From Chloroflexota bacterium (GTDB lineage: Bacteria > Chloroflexota > Anaerolineae > 4572-78 > J111): a stretch of 12,973 nucleotides of DNA. Within the stretch, counting starts at the first letter, position 1. The number at the start of each line of letters is the position of its first letter. The notes beneath the pieces were generated by a model. The model was not told where the DNA came from. It did no database searches and worked only from the letters and a program-made list of their open reading frames with translations. The position numbers were made by a program, and so were the translations under genes. Positions 1-8,516 of this stretch are shown here, in pieces. The DNA lies in assembly GCA_003695455.1 (NCBI GenBank), contig RFJF01000305.1, positions 1-12,973 of the forward strand, written 5' to 3'.

Positions 1-596
1 CCAAAAAAGGGAACCCCGCGCCAGATGTTGACGGTTTGTACAGCGGCCATCGCCAGCGTGGGGTCACCCAGCCAGCCAATTTTGCCCTCAACAAGGCCCA
101 GTTGGTTCAAAAAGTAGGTAAAAATACTGGCCTGTGAATCGAACATCCACACCCACGCCAGCACGCTGAGTGAGGAGGGCACAACCCACGGCAGCAGAAA
201 TGCGGCCCGCCAGAAGCGGCGCATACGTTTGATTTCGTTCAGGGTGAGGGCCATAATCAGCCCCAGTACCATTTTAAAAATAACGGCGGTGACGGTGTAG
301 TTAAATGTGTTCCAGACTGTCCGCAAAAAAATGGGGTCATCCAGCAGGTCAAAATAATTGGCCAGCCCAACAAATGCAAATTCGCTTTTGGCCAGCACTT
401 TGTCAGTCAAACTGAAATACAACGACAGAACGAACGGATACCCAATTAGCCCAATAACAACAACCAGCAACGGGACCAGCAACAGGTAGCCCAACGAAAC
501 CTCGTTTTCCAGCAAATCAAACCAGAAAGTTTTCAGTCGTTGCCAAACGCTTGTTTTGGGTAAAACAACGGTGTCATTCATCGATACGCTACTCAT
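1..596 (-). CDS. ABC sugar transporter permease, MalF/UgpA type (partial, C-terminus missing)
   Basis: The gene reads leftward from an ATG at 596 and stays open to the window edge, giving the first 197 codons. It is an inner-membrane subunit of a carbohydrate ABC importer. Residues about 35-60 form the first hydrophobic segment (GYLLLVPLLVVVIGLIGYPF), followed by a short periplasmic stretch. A second membrane segment follows around the WNTFNYTVTAVIFKMVLGL stretch and a third around FLLPWVVPSSLSVLAWVWMF. The visible end (NIWRGVPFF) is typical of MalF/UgpA-like permeases just before the EAA loop that contacts the ATPase; the loop itself lies outside the window. The start is not certain: no clear Shine-Dalgarno precedes 596, and Met6 is an alternative. 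It follows the binding protein gene after a 109-bp gap containing a hairpin, so it probably belongs to the same operon. A second permease (MalG/UgpE type) is expected further left. Confidence 0.9.
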   Translation of the reverse strand, partial: MSSVSMNDTVVLPKTSVWQRLKTFWFDLLENEVSLGYLLLVPLLVVVIGLIGYPFVLSLYFSLTDKVLAKSEFAFVGLANYFDLLDDPIFLRTVWNTFNYTVTAVIFKMVLGLIMALTLNEIKRMRRFWRAAFLLPWVVPSSLSVLAWVWMFDSQASIFTYFLNQLGLVEGKIGWLGDPTLAMAAVQTVNIWRGVPFF

Positions 597-623
597 TTGT
601 TCCAACACAACTTTCAGTTTTTA

Positions 624-668
624 AAGCCCCTCTCCGGGGTTGTCCGGCAGCAAGCCGGAGAGGGGCTT
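624..668 (-). terminator. Intercistronic hairpin between binding protein and permease genes
   Basis: A perfect 14-bp inverted repeat (AAGCCCCTCTCCGG at 624-637, complement at 655-668) encloses a 17-nt loop. It lies between the stop of the solute-binding protein gene and the start of the permease gene. On the minus strand the stem is followed by TAAAAACTG rather than a U-run, so it is not a convincing full terminator. In binding-protein operons such hairpins commonly stabilise the upstream message or let only part of the transcripts through, so that binding protein exceeds permease. That role is inferred here from position. Confidence 0.6.
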
Positions 669-705
669 ACGGTCAGAGGTACAAGTTCAGGTTTGGGGTA
701 GTGGT

Positions 706-2115
706 TTAGCCTTCGTAAACGGATTTCAGTTCGTCTTCGGCAACTTTAACGGCTTCTTCAATGTCTGCTTCGCCGGTGACAACGCGGGCAAACATGTTGA
801 CCAGACTCTGGTTGGCGTAGGCCTCGGCAGATTGTCGGGAGGGGGGTCCAGGCCAGCCTGGCAGGTGACCGGTATAGGCCAGCCCCTTGAGCGGCCCAAG
901 TTTGGGATCGGTGTTCCAGGGCATTTGCGGAAGGTCATCGTAGTAGCTGAGCAGCGGCGTGTAGAAGGTGATGCCCACCTGCGCCAGCGGAGCCAGTTGG
1001 GCTTCGTCCATCAGCCAGGTTACCAGAGCAATGGCCGCATCTTTGTTGGGGCTAAAATCAAACACAGACAGCAGGTTCATTTCAACCAACTGCTGGTGAC
1101 CGGCGGGGCCTTCCGGGTAGCGGGCGTGGCTCATATTGTCGGCAATGTCCGGGGCCTGTTTTTGGGCGGCCCAGTAAATACTGGTGGCGTTTTGGGTGCA
1201 GGAGATGTCGCCGGCCAGGAAGTTGCGGTTGTTAGAGCCTTCATCGTAAGCGGTAATGTCGGCGGCAGATACTTTAGCAAGCTGTTGGGCGTATTTGAGG
1301 GCGGCGCGGGTGGCATCGCTGTTGATAGCCACGGTTTTACCGTCTTCTTCCACTTCCATGGCGCCGTAGGACCACAGCAGCGAGTAGCAGAAGCTGGCTG
1401 AGTCGTTGGGGCCGGCCTGGCTGATAGAGTTACCAACCGGCGGCAGCCCGGCTTCAAAAATTTTGGTGGCGGCATCCAGGTATTCATCGTAGGTAGTGGG
1501 GAATTTTTCGTAGCCAACTTCAGAAAACACGTCGGTGCGGTAGTTGAAGGCGTGGGCGGTATAGGCCCGGGGAATAGCGCGCCAGACGCCATCTACAATG
1601 GCTGATTGTTTGCCAACTTCGTACCAGCCGCCGTATTTTTCACCCAAAGCTTCGGCCAGGTCACTCAAGTCTGCCAGGTTTTCGCCGTAAATGTGTGCGC
1701 CCTGTTGGAACGGTTCGGCAATATCACCGCCCGATTTGGTTTCAACGGCAGCGGCCATCAGTTCGCGCCAATCTTTGGCAAAGGTGGGTTCAACCGTTGC
1801 CTGATGAGATTCGGCCCACTGGGCAATCTGGTTTTCCTGAATGGCGTTCATTTCCGGGATGAAGCTGCGGCGCATAATCATTTCAAGATTTGCACCGGGG
1901 TATGTGGCCATGGCGGCTGCGGTAGGGGTGACCAACACCTGTTTTTCTACCTCAACCTGAACTTCTTTTTCAACTTCAACGGTCACAATTTTTTCAACAA
2001 CTTCCGGCGTAGCCGCGGCGCCACAGGCCGTGGCTACCATCCCGGCTCCACCCAGAGCCATATAACGCAAAACATCGCGCCGGGAAATAAGTTTGCTAAA
2101 CTTCTTTGTTTTCAC
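706..2115 (-). CDS. ABC transporter substrate-binding lipoprotein (carbohydrate type, extracellular solute-binding family 1-like)
   Basis: This 469-residue protein is the extracytoplasmic receptor of the sugar importer encoded with the permease to its left. The GTG start at 2115 is chosen because AAGGAGG lies 7 nt upstream (2123-2129); the frame stays open to a TTG at 2172, but that codon has no comparable site. The N-terminus has a twin-arginine-like motif (S11-R-R-D-V-L-R17), a short hydrophobic stretch and a lipobox-like end (VATAC, Cys31), suggesting a Tat-exported lipoprotein. Residues about 38-63 form a Val/Glu/Lys repeat linker typical of Chloroflexota lipoproteins. The rest resembles family-1 sugar-binding proteins, with a GDIAEPF segment, a YRTDVF segment and a hinge-type region around NFLAGDISCTQN. 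The ligand cannot be named from sequence. The neighbouring isomerase and GntR regulator point to a sugar or sugar derivative. The 127 bp upstream separate it from the isomerase gene, with no obvious terminator. Confidence 0.9.
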   Translation of the reverse strand: MKTKKFSKLISRRDVLRYMALGGAGMVATACGAAATPEVVEKIVTVEVEKEVQVEVEKQVLVTPTAAAMATYPGANLEMIMRRSFIPEMNAIQENQIAQWAESHQATVEPTFAKDWRELMAAAVETKSGGDIAEPFQQGAHIYGENLADLSDLAEALGEKYGGWYEVGKQSAIVDGVWRAIPRAYTAHAFNYRTDVFSEVGYEKFPTTYDEYLDAATKIFEAGLPPVGNSISQAGPNDSASFCYSLLWSYGAMEVEEDGKTVAINSDATRAALKYAQQLAKVSAADITAYDEGSNNRNFLAGDISCTQNATSIYWAAQKQAPDIADNMSHARYPEGPAGHQQLVEMNLLSVFDFSPNKDAAIALVTWLMDEAQLAPLAQVGITFYTPLLSYYDDLPQMPWNTDPKLGPLKGLAYTGHLPGWPGPPSRQSAEAYANQSLVNMFARVVTGEADIEEAVKVAEDELKSVYEG

Positions 2116-2122
2116 CGTTTGT

Positions 2123-2129
2123 CCTCCTT
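2123..2129 (-). promoter_or_regulatory. Strong Shine-Dalgarno of the binding protein gene
   Basis: On the minus strand AAGGAGG stands 7 nt before the GTG at 2115. It decides the start over the TTG at 2172, which would add 19 residues ahead of the signal peptide. The strong site fits the high output expected for a solute-binding protein. Confidence 0.85.
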
Positions 2130-2242
2130 GATAAGTTGTTCTGACATTGATACAAAGTTTAAATTCAGACAAGATAAAGCGTGTGATTTTTTGCCAGCGG
2201 CTTCTAACCTCCTTCCATGTTTGGTGTACATTAACACAGACT

Positions 2243-3211
2243 TTAGCCGGTGATGAACTCTTGCAAGGCGTCGAATGTTTTGATCACGTCTCGCTGTTGG
2301 ATCATTTCATTGAGTCTGTCACGGCCAAATTTGTCCAAAAATGTCTGGGCGTTTTGAATGGCCCTGTAACCCGCCGACAGGGTTTCAACCGGGTCTGTGC
2401 GTGAGGGGAATACATCGGAAACCAGCCAACCGTTGTAATTTACAGCCTCCAGTGCCAGCACGGTTTCCAGCCAGTCCCAGTAATTGACCGAACCGGGAAT
2501 CAGGTCCCAGTCCCAGTTGCGGTAGTTGTCATTGATGTGAACCAGAAACAGCCGGTTGGCCTGCGCCGCCAGATGAATGGCCTGCGCCGGAGATTCATTA
2601 ATGTAGAGCGAATGGCCTGTATCGAGCGTGAGACCCACGTTGTCCAGCCCAATTTGCTCGCACAGGTAAAGCACCACACCCACGTTTGGCACAATCACCT
2701 TTGCCCGTGGTTCGCTCTGTTTGTATTCCACACTTAGCCGCACGTCGGGGCGGTATTCTGCGGCTTCGGTCAAACAGTCAACCATCCATTGCCACGCCTT
2801 GCCGTAATCAATTTCAAACGGATAATCGTGGCCGTCTGCCAACGGGCAAACGGTAATCAGGTTGGCGCCCAATTCTGCGGCCCAATCCATGCCGGTTTTC
2901 ATATACCGCACGGCTTCGGCGCGGATTCCGGGGTCCGTGGAGGTGAGCGCACCCTGGTGGAACTTGGCTTCATTTTTCAGGTTGATGTTAACCGATGAAA
3001 CCGCCAGATTGTGCCGGGCAAGTAGTTGCCGGTAGCTCTCAAATGTCATATCCTGAAAATCACCGGGGAAAACCGGCTCGATGCCGGTGGCGCCTTGAAC
3101 TTCAGCAACCGCAGCCAGTTTTTCGGCCAGATTTCGGGGTTGGTGGTAGTTGGCAAAGCGGTCCTGCAACTGGCCCAGAAAACCCAGGATAACCGAGTAT
3201 TTACCCTTCAT
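2243..3211 (-). CDS. Sugar isomerase/epimerase, xylose isomerase-like TIM barrel
   Basis: A 322-residue protein of the AP-endonuclease-2/xylose-isomerase-like TIM-barrel superfamily, probably a cytoplasmic aldose-ketose isomerase or epimerase. The ATG at 3211 is chosen because AAGGAAA lies just upstream; the frame extends to a TTG at 3292, but without a good site. Candidate metal ligands are Glu162 (LSVEYKQ), Asp197 and His200 (LTLDTGHS), His225 (VHIND), Asp234 and Asp236 (WDWD) and Asp266 (VSDVF). From memory, the two-metal site of bacterial L-rhamnose isomerases has the same Glu-to-Asp spacing of 35, the same DxxH pair and a similar H...DxD...D order. This protein is about 100 residues shorter than that enzyme, so the match is suggestive only. 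It lies between the GntR regulator and the binding protein, as expected for the first catabolic step after import. The substrate is unknown; ketose 3-epimerase or inosose-type activities remain possible. Confidence 0.85.
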   Translation of the reverse strand: MKGKYSVILGFLGQLQDRFANYHQPRNLAEKLAAVAEVQGATGIEPVFPGDFQDMTFESYRQLLARHNLAVSSVNINLKNEAKFHQGALTSTDPGIRAEAVRYMKTGMDWAAELGANLITVCPLADGHDYPFEIDYGKAWQWMVDCLTEAAEYRPDVRLSVEYKQSEPRAKVIVPNVGVVLYLCEQIGLDNVGLTLDTGHSLYINESPAQAIHLAAQANRLFLVHINDNYRNWDWDLIPGSVNYWDWLETVLALEAVNYNGWLVSDVFPSRTDPVETLSAGYRAIQNAQTFLDKFGRDRLNEMIQQRDVIKTFDALQEFITG

Positions 3212-3275
3212 ACTGATTTCCTTTCTACAAAAATTCGCATTTTTTTGAAGAACCGTTAAAATAAAAACAGCGTAC

Positions 3276-3315
3276 GTGCAGAGACACCCCAATTAACGGG
3301 ACGCTGCCTCTGTAC
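3276..3315. repeat. Degenerate inverted repeat
   Basis: GTGCAGAGACACCCC (3276-3290) faces GGGACGCTGCCTCTGTAC (3298-3315), whose reverse complement matches it with a few changes and indels, around an AATTAAC centre. It looks like a decayed palindromic repeat of the dispersed intergenic kind. No second copy occurs in the window, so repeat status is unproven. Confidence 0.3.
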
Positions 3316-3328
3316 CGTGTGCTTCCAC

Positions 3329-3377
3329 AGGAGGCGTTAGCGAACTTGGCGGTGAGCAACGCCTCCTTTTTCTTTTT
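3329..3377 (+). terminator. Terminator-shaped hairpin on the plus strand, between regulator and isomerase genes
   Basis: A perfect 10-bp stem (AGGAGGCGTT at 3329-3338, AACGCCTCCT at 3358-3367) encloses a 19-nt loop, followed on the plus strand by TTTTTCTTTTT. That is the layout of a rho-independent terminator for rightward transcription. Both neighbouring genes are leftward, however. Read leftward, the stem is followed by GTGGAAGC, with no U-run, so transcription from the regulator gene into the isomerase gene should not be blocked by this element. It might stop antisense transcripts, shape a processed mRNA end, or be a repeat remnant. Confidence 0.45.
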
Positions 3378-3412
3378 AAATTAGCCCCAAAAGGGCGTTT
3401 GCTTTTGCCGGA

Positions 3413-4093
3413 TTAGGCAGTCTCTCGTAAAAGCAGTTTCATTTCCTGAGCCACACGATTGTTTATCTCGCGGTGCAGGGCAATGATTTTTTCCAAATTT
3501 CTCAATTTCAGGGTGTCCAGAATATTGCGGTGATCGGTGAGTACGGTGGCTGATACCGTGGGATAATGCACTACCCGCTGAAAGGTGAGGACTTCCCACT
3601 GACTCATAATCTGCCGCCACATGCCAATCAGCCGGGTGCTTTTTGACCGGTTGATGCAGTAATCGTGAAAGAGCCGGTCCTCGCGGGTCAATTCCAGATA
3701 ATCGTTTTTATCAATCAACTGTTGCTGACGAGCGTACATACTTTCAAGTTGGGCAAAATCCTGGTCGTCCAGTTTTTGAATAACGAGTTCAGCCGCCAGC
3801 GATTCCATCATAACCCGTAAGCTAAAAATTTCATCCACGTCATTTTCAACCGGACTCCATACAAAAAATCCGCGGTTGGCTTGCCGCAACACCAGCCCTT
3901 CGCTTTCCAGCCGGACAAGCGCTTCACGCACCGGGCTGCGGCTTACGCCAAATTCAGCCGCCAGCGACGGTTCCGAAAGCCGTTCGCCGGGGGGCAGTTT
4001 TCCTTTGATGATGGCCTCACGGATACGGTTGGTCACAATATCGGCCAACGAATTTTGGGTGATGATGGGGGATAATGCCCCTTGGATTGTCAT
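3413..4093 (-). CDS. GntR-family transcriptional regulator with FCD ligand-binding domain (FadR subfamily)
   Basis: A 226-residue repressor-type protein. Residues about 15-80 form the winged helix-turn-helix, with the family signature around LPPGERLSEPSLAAEFGVSR and SPVREALVRLESEGLV. Residues about 85-220 form the all-helical FCD domain. Asp139/His143 (DRLFH), His188 (TDHRN) and His207 (LHREI) sit where this family places metal and ligand contacts. The ATG at 4093 is chosen because AGGAG lies 10 nt upstream; the frame reaches a TTG at 4126 without a site. It heads the minus-strand sugar cluster, so it probably senses the imported sugar or a catabolic intermediate and controls isomerase and importer. 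Several TGTATAC-type palindromes lie upstream of it and over its promoter, matching the known half-site style of FadR-type regulators (GT-N-AC core). This points to autoregulation. Confidence 0.92.
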   Translation of the reverse strand: MTIQGALSPIITQNSLADIVTNRIREAIIKGKLPPGERLSEPSLAAEFGVSRSPVREALVRLESEGLVLRQANRGFFVWSPVENDVDEIFSLRVMMESLAAELVIQKLDDQDFAQLESMYARQQQLIDKNDYLELTREDRLFHDYCINRSKSTRLIGMWRQIMSQWEVLTFQRVVHYPTVSATVLTDHRNILDTLKLRNLEKIIALHREINNRVAQEMKLLLRETA

Positions 4094-4117
4094 GGGTGTC
4101 AGTCTCCTGACGTTGAA

Positions 4118-4125
4118 TGTATACA
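4118..4125. promoter_or_regulatory. Candidate GntR operator site in the regulator's leader
   Basis: A perfect 8-bp palindrome, TGTATACA, sits 25 bp upstream of the regulator's ATG, within the expected untranslated leader. It has the same sequence as the central site of the operator array at 4200-4227. As a roadblock site it could add to repression. Eight bases alone are weak evidence; the match to the upstream array supports it. Confidence 0.45.
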
Positions 4126-4187
4126 AAAAGAAAATCTACAAAAAAGTGGGACAGGTGGCAGAAGGGATGACGTGAAAAAGTTAGTGA

Positions 4188-4197
4188 TTGTATACGG
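4188..4197. promoter_or_regulatory. Candidate GntR operator site flanking the main array
   Basis: TTGTATACGG contains the GTATAC core found three times in the adjacent 28-bp palindrome and once in the leader. It lies just downstream of the likely transcription start of the regulator gene. Confidence 0.45.
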
Positions 4198-4199
4198 TA

Positions 4200-4227
4200 T
4201 TCTGTATACTGTATACAGTATACAGAA
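4200..4227. promoter_or_regulatory. 28-bp perfect palindrome: overlapping operator array over the regulator promoter
   Basis: Positions 4200-4227 are a perfect palindrome. It contains three GTATAC cores (TGTATACT at 4203, TGTATACA at 4210, AGTATACA at 4217) spaced exactly 7 bp apart. The GT-N-AC core matches operators of FadR-type GntR regulators, and the regulator gene is the next gene downstream. The array covers the predicted -10 box (4217-4222) and the likely start point, so binding should block transcription. The assignment to this regulator is inference. Confidence 0.75.
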
Positions 4228-4245
4228 AAACAGAAGTGACGTCAA
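4217..4245 (-). promoter_or_regulatory. Sigma-70-type promoter of the regulator/sugar cluster
   Basis: Read leftward, TTGACG (4245-4240) and TATACT (4222-4217) are separated by exactly 17 bp, each matching consensus at five of six positions. The start would fall near 4210, about 115 bp before the regulator's ATG. The -10 box lies inside the operator palindrome. As no other convincing leftward promoter was found in the cluster, this one may drive all four genes. Confidence 0.7.
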
Positions 4246-4333
4246 GCCGGTAACCTTAAAATTATCACACCGGAAGCAGTGGATTTTAGTGGGAATTTAT
4301 TGGCGGCAAATCACGGCGGGGCAGGGGTAAAAC

Positions 4334-4367
4334 AAAGCCGGGGCTTGATTGCAAGTCCCGGCTTTTT
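4334..4367 (-). terminator. Rho-independent terminator of the aconitase gene (possibly bidirectional)
   Basis: AAAGCCGGGGCTTG (4334-4347) and CAAGTCCCGGCTTT (4352-4365) form a 14-bp stem with one mismatch and a 4-nt loop. It begins 26 bp after the aconitase stop. Leftward the stem runs into TTTGTTTTA; rightward it ends in TTTTT. It insulates the sugar-cluster promoter about 90 bp further left from aconitase read-through. Confidence 0.85.
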
Positions 4368-4392
4368 CCGCATCCTCTCAAATTAACTGGCG

Positions 4393-7092
<2,700 letters not shown>

Positions 7093-7121
7093 CCTTACAT
7101 TGCTCCTTGTTTTTATTTTGC

Positions 7122-7136
7122 CACAGACGGTCTGTG
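7122..7136. promoter_or_regulatory. 15-bp dyad in the aconitase leader
   Basis: CACAGAC-G-GTCTGTG is a perfect 7+1+7 dyad located 30-44 bp upstream of the aconitase ATG, just before its AAGGAG site. It could be an operator or a small leader hairpin. The factor is unknown. Confidence 0.45.
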
Positions 7137-7213
7137 CTGAATGTGGATTTGATTAGGGGGCAGGTGCTGCTCGGCGATATTTTACCTCTAACTGGTACAA
7201 TTTACCAATATAT

Positions 7214-7242
7214 TATAAGTTGAAGTATAATCACAACTTATA
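7214..7242. promoter_or_regulatory. AT-rich inverted repeat 1 upstream of aconitase
   Basis: TATAAGTTG (7214-7222) and CAACTTATA (7234-7242) are perfect 9-bp arms around an 11-nt spacer. The left arm overlaps a leftward TATAAT hexamer (7217-7212) that could be the aconitase -10 box, so binding here would affect that promoter. The function is inferred from position only. Confidence 0.5.
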
Positions 7243-7287
7243 TTTCATTTATTTCGCATAAGATATATTATGCGAAGTAAATGAATT
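7242..7287. promoter_or_regulatory. Long AT-rich inverted repeat 2 upstream of aconitase
   Basis: Two 20-bp arms (7242-7261 and 7268-7287) are complementary at 18 of 20 positions around a 6-nt centre. The inner 9 bp, TTCGCATAA/TTATGCGAA, are perfect. It abuts repeat 1, and the dyad centres are about 36 bp apart. It could be an operator for a large regulator or a cruciform-prone element. No T-tract gives it terminator character. Confidence 0.55.
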
Positions 7288-7452
7288 CCCCAAACTTGCC
7301 CGCCAACATCACTGCAAGGATATGTTCCATTTTTGCCCAGATTTACCTCGATTCAGGAATTTGCAATTTTATCTGCAAATTCTGCGGCCTCGTGCGGTCA
7401 GACAAAAGCTTGCTCCCAAATTGAAAAATGCACCCGTACTCCGACGAAACAA

Positions 7453-7481
7453 TTTATCTGTTTTCAAAATTCTGGTATAAT
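7453..7481 (+). promoter_or_regulatory. Probable promoter of the HAD phosphatase gene
   Basis: TATAAT at 7476-7481 is a perfect -10 box preceded by TG one base upstream (TGGTATAAT, an extended -10). A weak -35 (TTTATC, 7453-7458) lies 17 bp upstream. The start would be near 7488, leaving a leader of about 85 nt before the ATG at 7573. Confidence 0.6.
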
Positions 7482-7572
7482 GCTTGGGCTGAATTGGTGC
7501 AACTCAGTGGGAGTCTTTGCCGGATAATTTTACAGCCCCATACTACACGAAGCCATTACCTGAAGTGTAAAT

Positions 7573-8388
7573 ATGTCAAATCACAAACTGCTTGTTCTTG
7601 ATGTGGATGGAACCCTGATTGGCCACGGCGCCTACCCCAGCCCACGAGTCACTGAAGCGATTTTGGCCGCCAAAGCGCGCGGCATCATTGTGGCGCTCGG
7701 CACCGGCCGGGCTTCTGAAGCCTGTTACCATCTGTTCCGGCATTTGTCGCTGGATGGATTGCACATTGTGTTTGATGGCGCAGCCATAGTCCAGTGGCCG
7801 TCAAATGACATTGTTTTTTTACAGGCGCTCTCGCCCATTGCCACCAAACGCGCCATCGAACTTGCCCGCGAATATGATTTGTTTTTGGAAATTTACGCTC
7901 ACGATTTCTATTTTATTGAAGATGATGGCCCGCTGGCCGAGCATCAGCGGCGCAAACTTCAACTCAACCCGCTCATTACTGACCTGATGAGTCTGGTCAA
8001 CCGGGTGAAAGTAGTCAAATGTCAGGTGCTGGCCGCAGATGCAGAACAAAAACGCCGGGCCGATTTATTGACGGAAGAGATGCAAAAACATTGCAAGGTT
8101 GCCTGGAGTTTGGATCCCAGTAACGGTATTTATTTTGGTAACTTGGTGTCTCGCTATGTGTCAAAAGGCGGCGCGCTGCGGGAATTGGTGGATTACAAAG
8201 GGATTTCACTGGAAGAAACCGTAGTGGTAGGAGATTCTTATAATGATTTAGGTATTTTTGCCGTGGCCGGCACCGCGGTGGCTATGGGCCATGCCCCCGA
8301 CGAACTGAAGGAACTGGCCGATTGGGTCGCGCCCAGCGTAGACGACGATGGCGTCGCGGTTGTTATTGAGCGGTATTTCCTGAACTGA
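7573..8388 (+). CDS. HAD-IIB hydrolase, Cof-type phosphatase
   Basis: A 271-residue cytoplasmic phosphatase of the haloacid dehalogenase superfamily, with the full motif set. Motif I is DVDGTL with nucleophile Asp10 and acid/base Asp12. Motif II is Thr44 in ALGTGRA. The conserved lysine is Lys198 in SKGGAL. Motif IV is GDSYNDLGIF with Asp221 and Asp225. The length and the cap between motifs II and III fit the Cof/YbiV class, which acts on small sugar phosphates or flavin and pyridoxal phosphates. The substrate cannot be told from sequence. The ATG at 7573 has only a weak upstream GAAG. It is the first rightward gene after the intergenic promoter; 128 bp separate it from pepF, with no terminator recognised, so co-transcription is possible. 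Confidence 0.92.
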   Translation: MSNHKLLVLDVDGTLIGHGAYPSPRVTEAILAAKARGIIVALGTGRASEACYHLFRHLSLDGLHIVFDGAAIVQWPSNDIVFLQALSPIATKRAIELAREYDLFLEIYAHDFYFIEDDGPLAEHQRRKLQLNPLITDLMSLVNRVKVVKCQVLAADAEQKRRADLLTEEMQKHCKVAWSLDPSNGIYFGNLVSRYVSKGGALRELVDYKGISLEETVVVGDSYNDLGIFAVAGTAVAMGHAPDELKELADWVAPSVDDDGVAVVIERYFLN

Positions 8389-8516
8389 CCCCCCTACCCG
8401 CCTTTGTGGTGATGGGTTTTTGTGATTCTTTTATCGCTACGCGAAGTCCTCCGCCAACACCCTCTCTGTACTGAAAATTATGCGATTCCACAATTAATTG
8501 AGGAGTAAACAACCCC

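Larger units (their letters stand above)
7093..7572. other. 480-bp divergent intergenic region between aconitase and HAD phosphatase genes
   Basis: No convincing gene lies here. The stretch holds the aconitase leader with a 15-bp dyad (7122-7136), an AT-rich core (about 7195-7290) with two inverted repeats, and a rightward promoter (7453-7481). A leftward TATAAT (7217-7212) is present without a good -35. A short 7-bp inverted repeat (ATTTGCA at 7359-7365, TGCAAAT at 7374-7380) is also seen. The 64-codon open frame at 7333-7527 has no ribosome binding site or recognisable protein character. Confidence 0.7.

Noticed and set aside
640..1401. Long open frame on the plus strand opposite the binding protein gene
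   Set aside because: It is antisense to a clearly coding gene, has low-complexity Gly/Val/Phe-rich composition and no recognisable motif or ribosome binding site.
2116..2172. Upstream TTG start for the binding protein
   Set aside because: GTG at 2115 has AAGGAGG at ideal spacing, and starting there puts the signal peptide at the N-terminus.
3212..3292. Upstream TTG start for the isomerase
   Set aside because: The added 27 residues do not look like part of the barrel, and the ATG at 3211 has its own AAGGAAA site.
4334..4367. Terminator hairpin considered as a repeat element
   Set aside because: Its place right after the aconitase stop and the T-tracts explain it fully.
7333..7527. 64-codon open frame in the intergenic region upstream of the HAD gene
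   Set aside because: No Shine-Dalgarno, no recognisable product, and it overlaps the probable HAD promoter.
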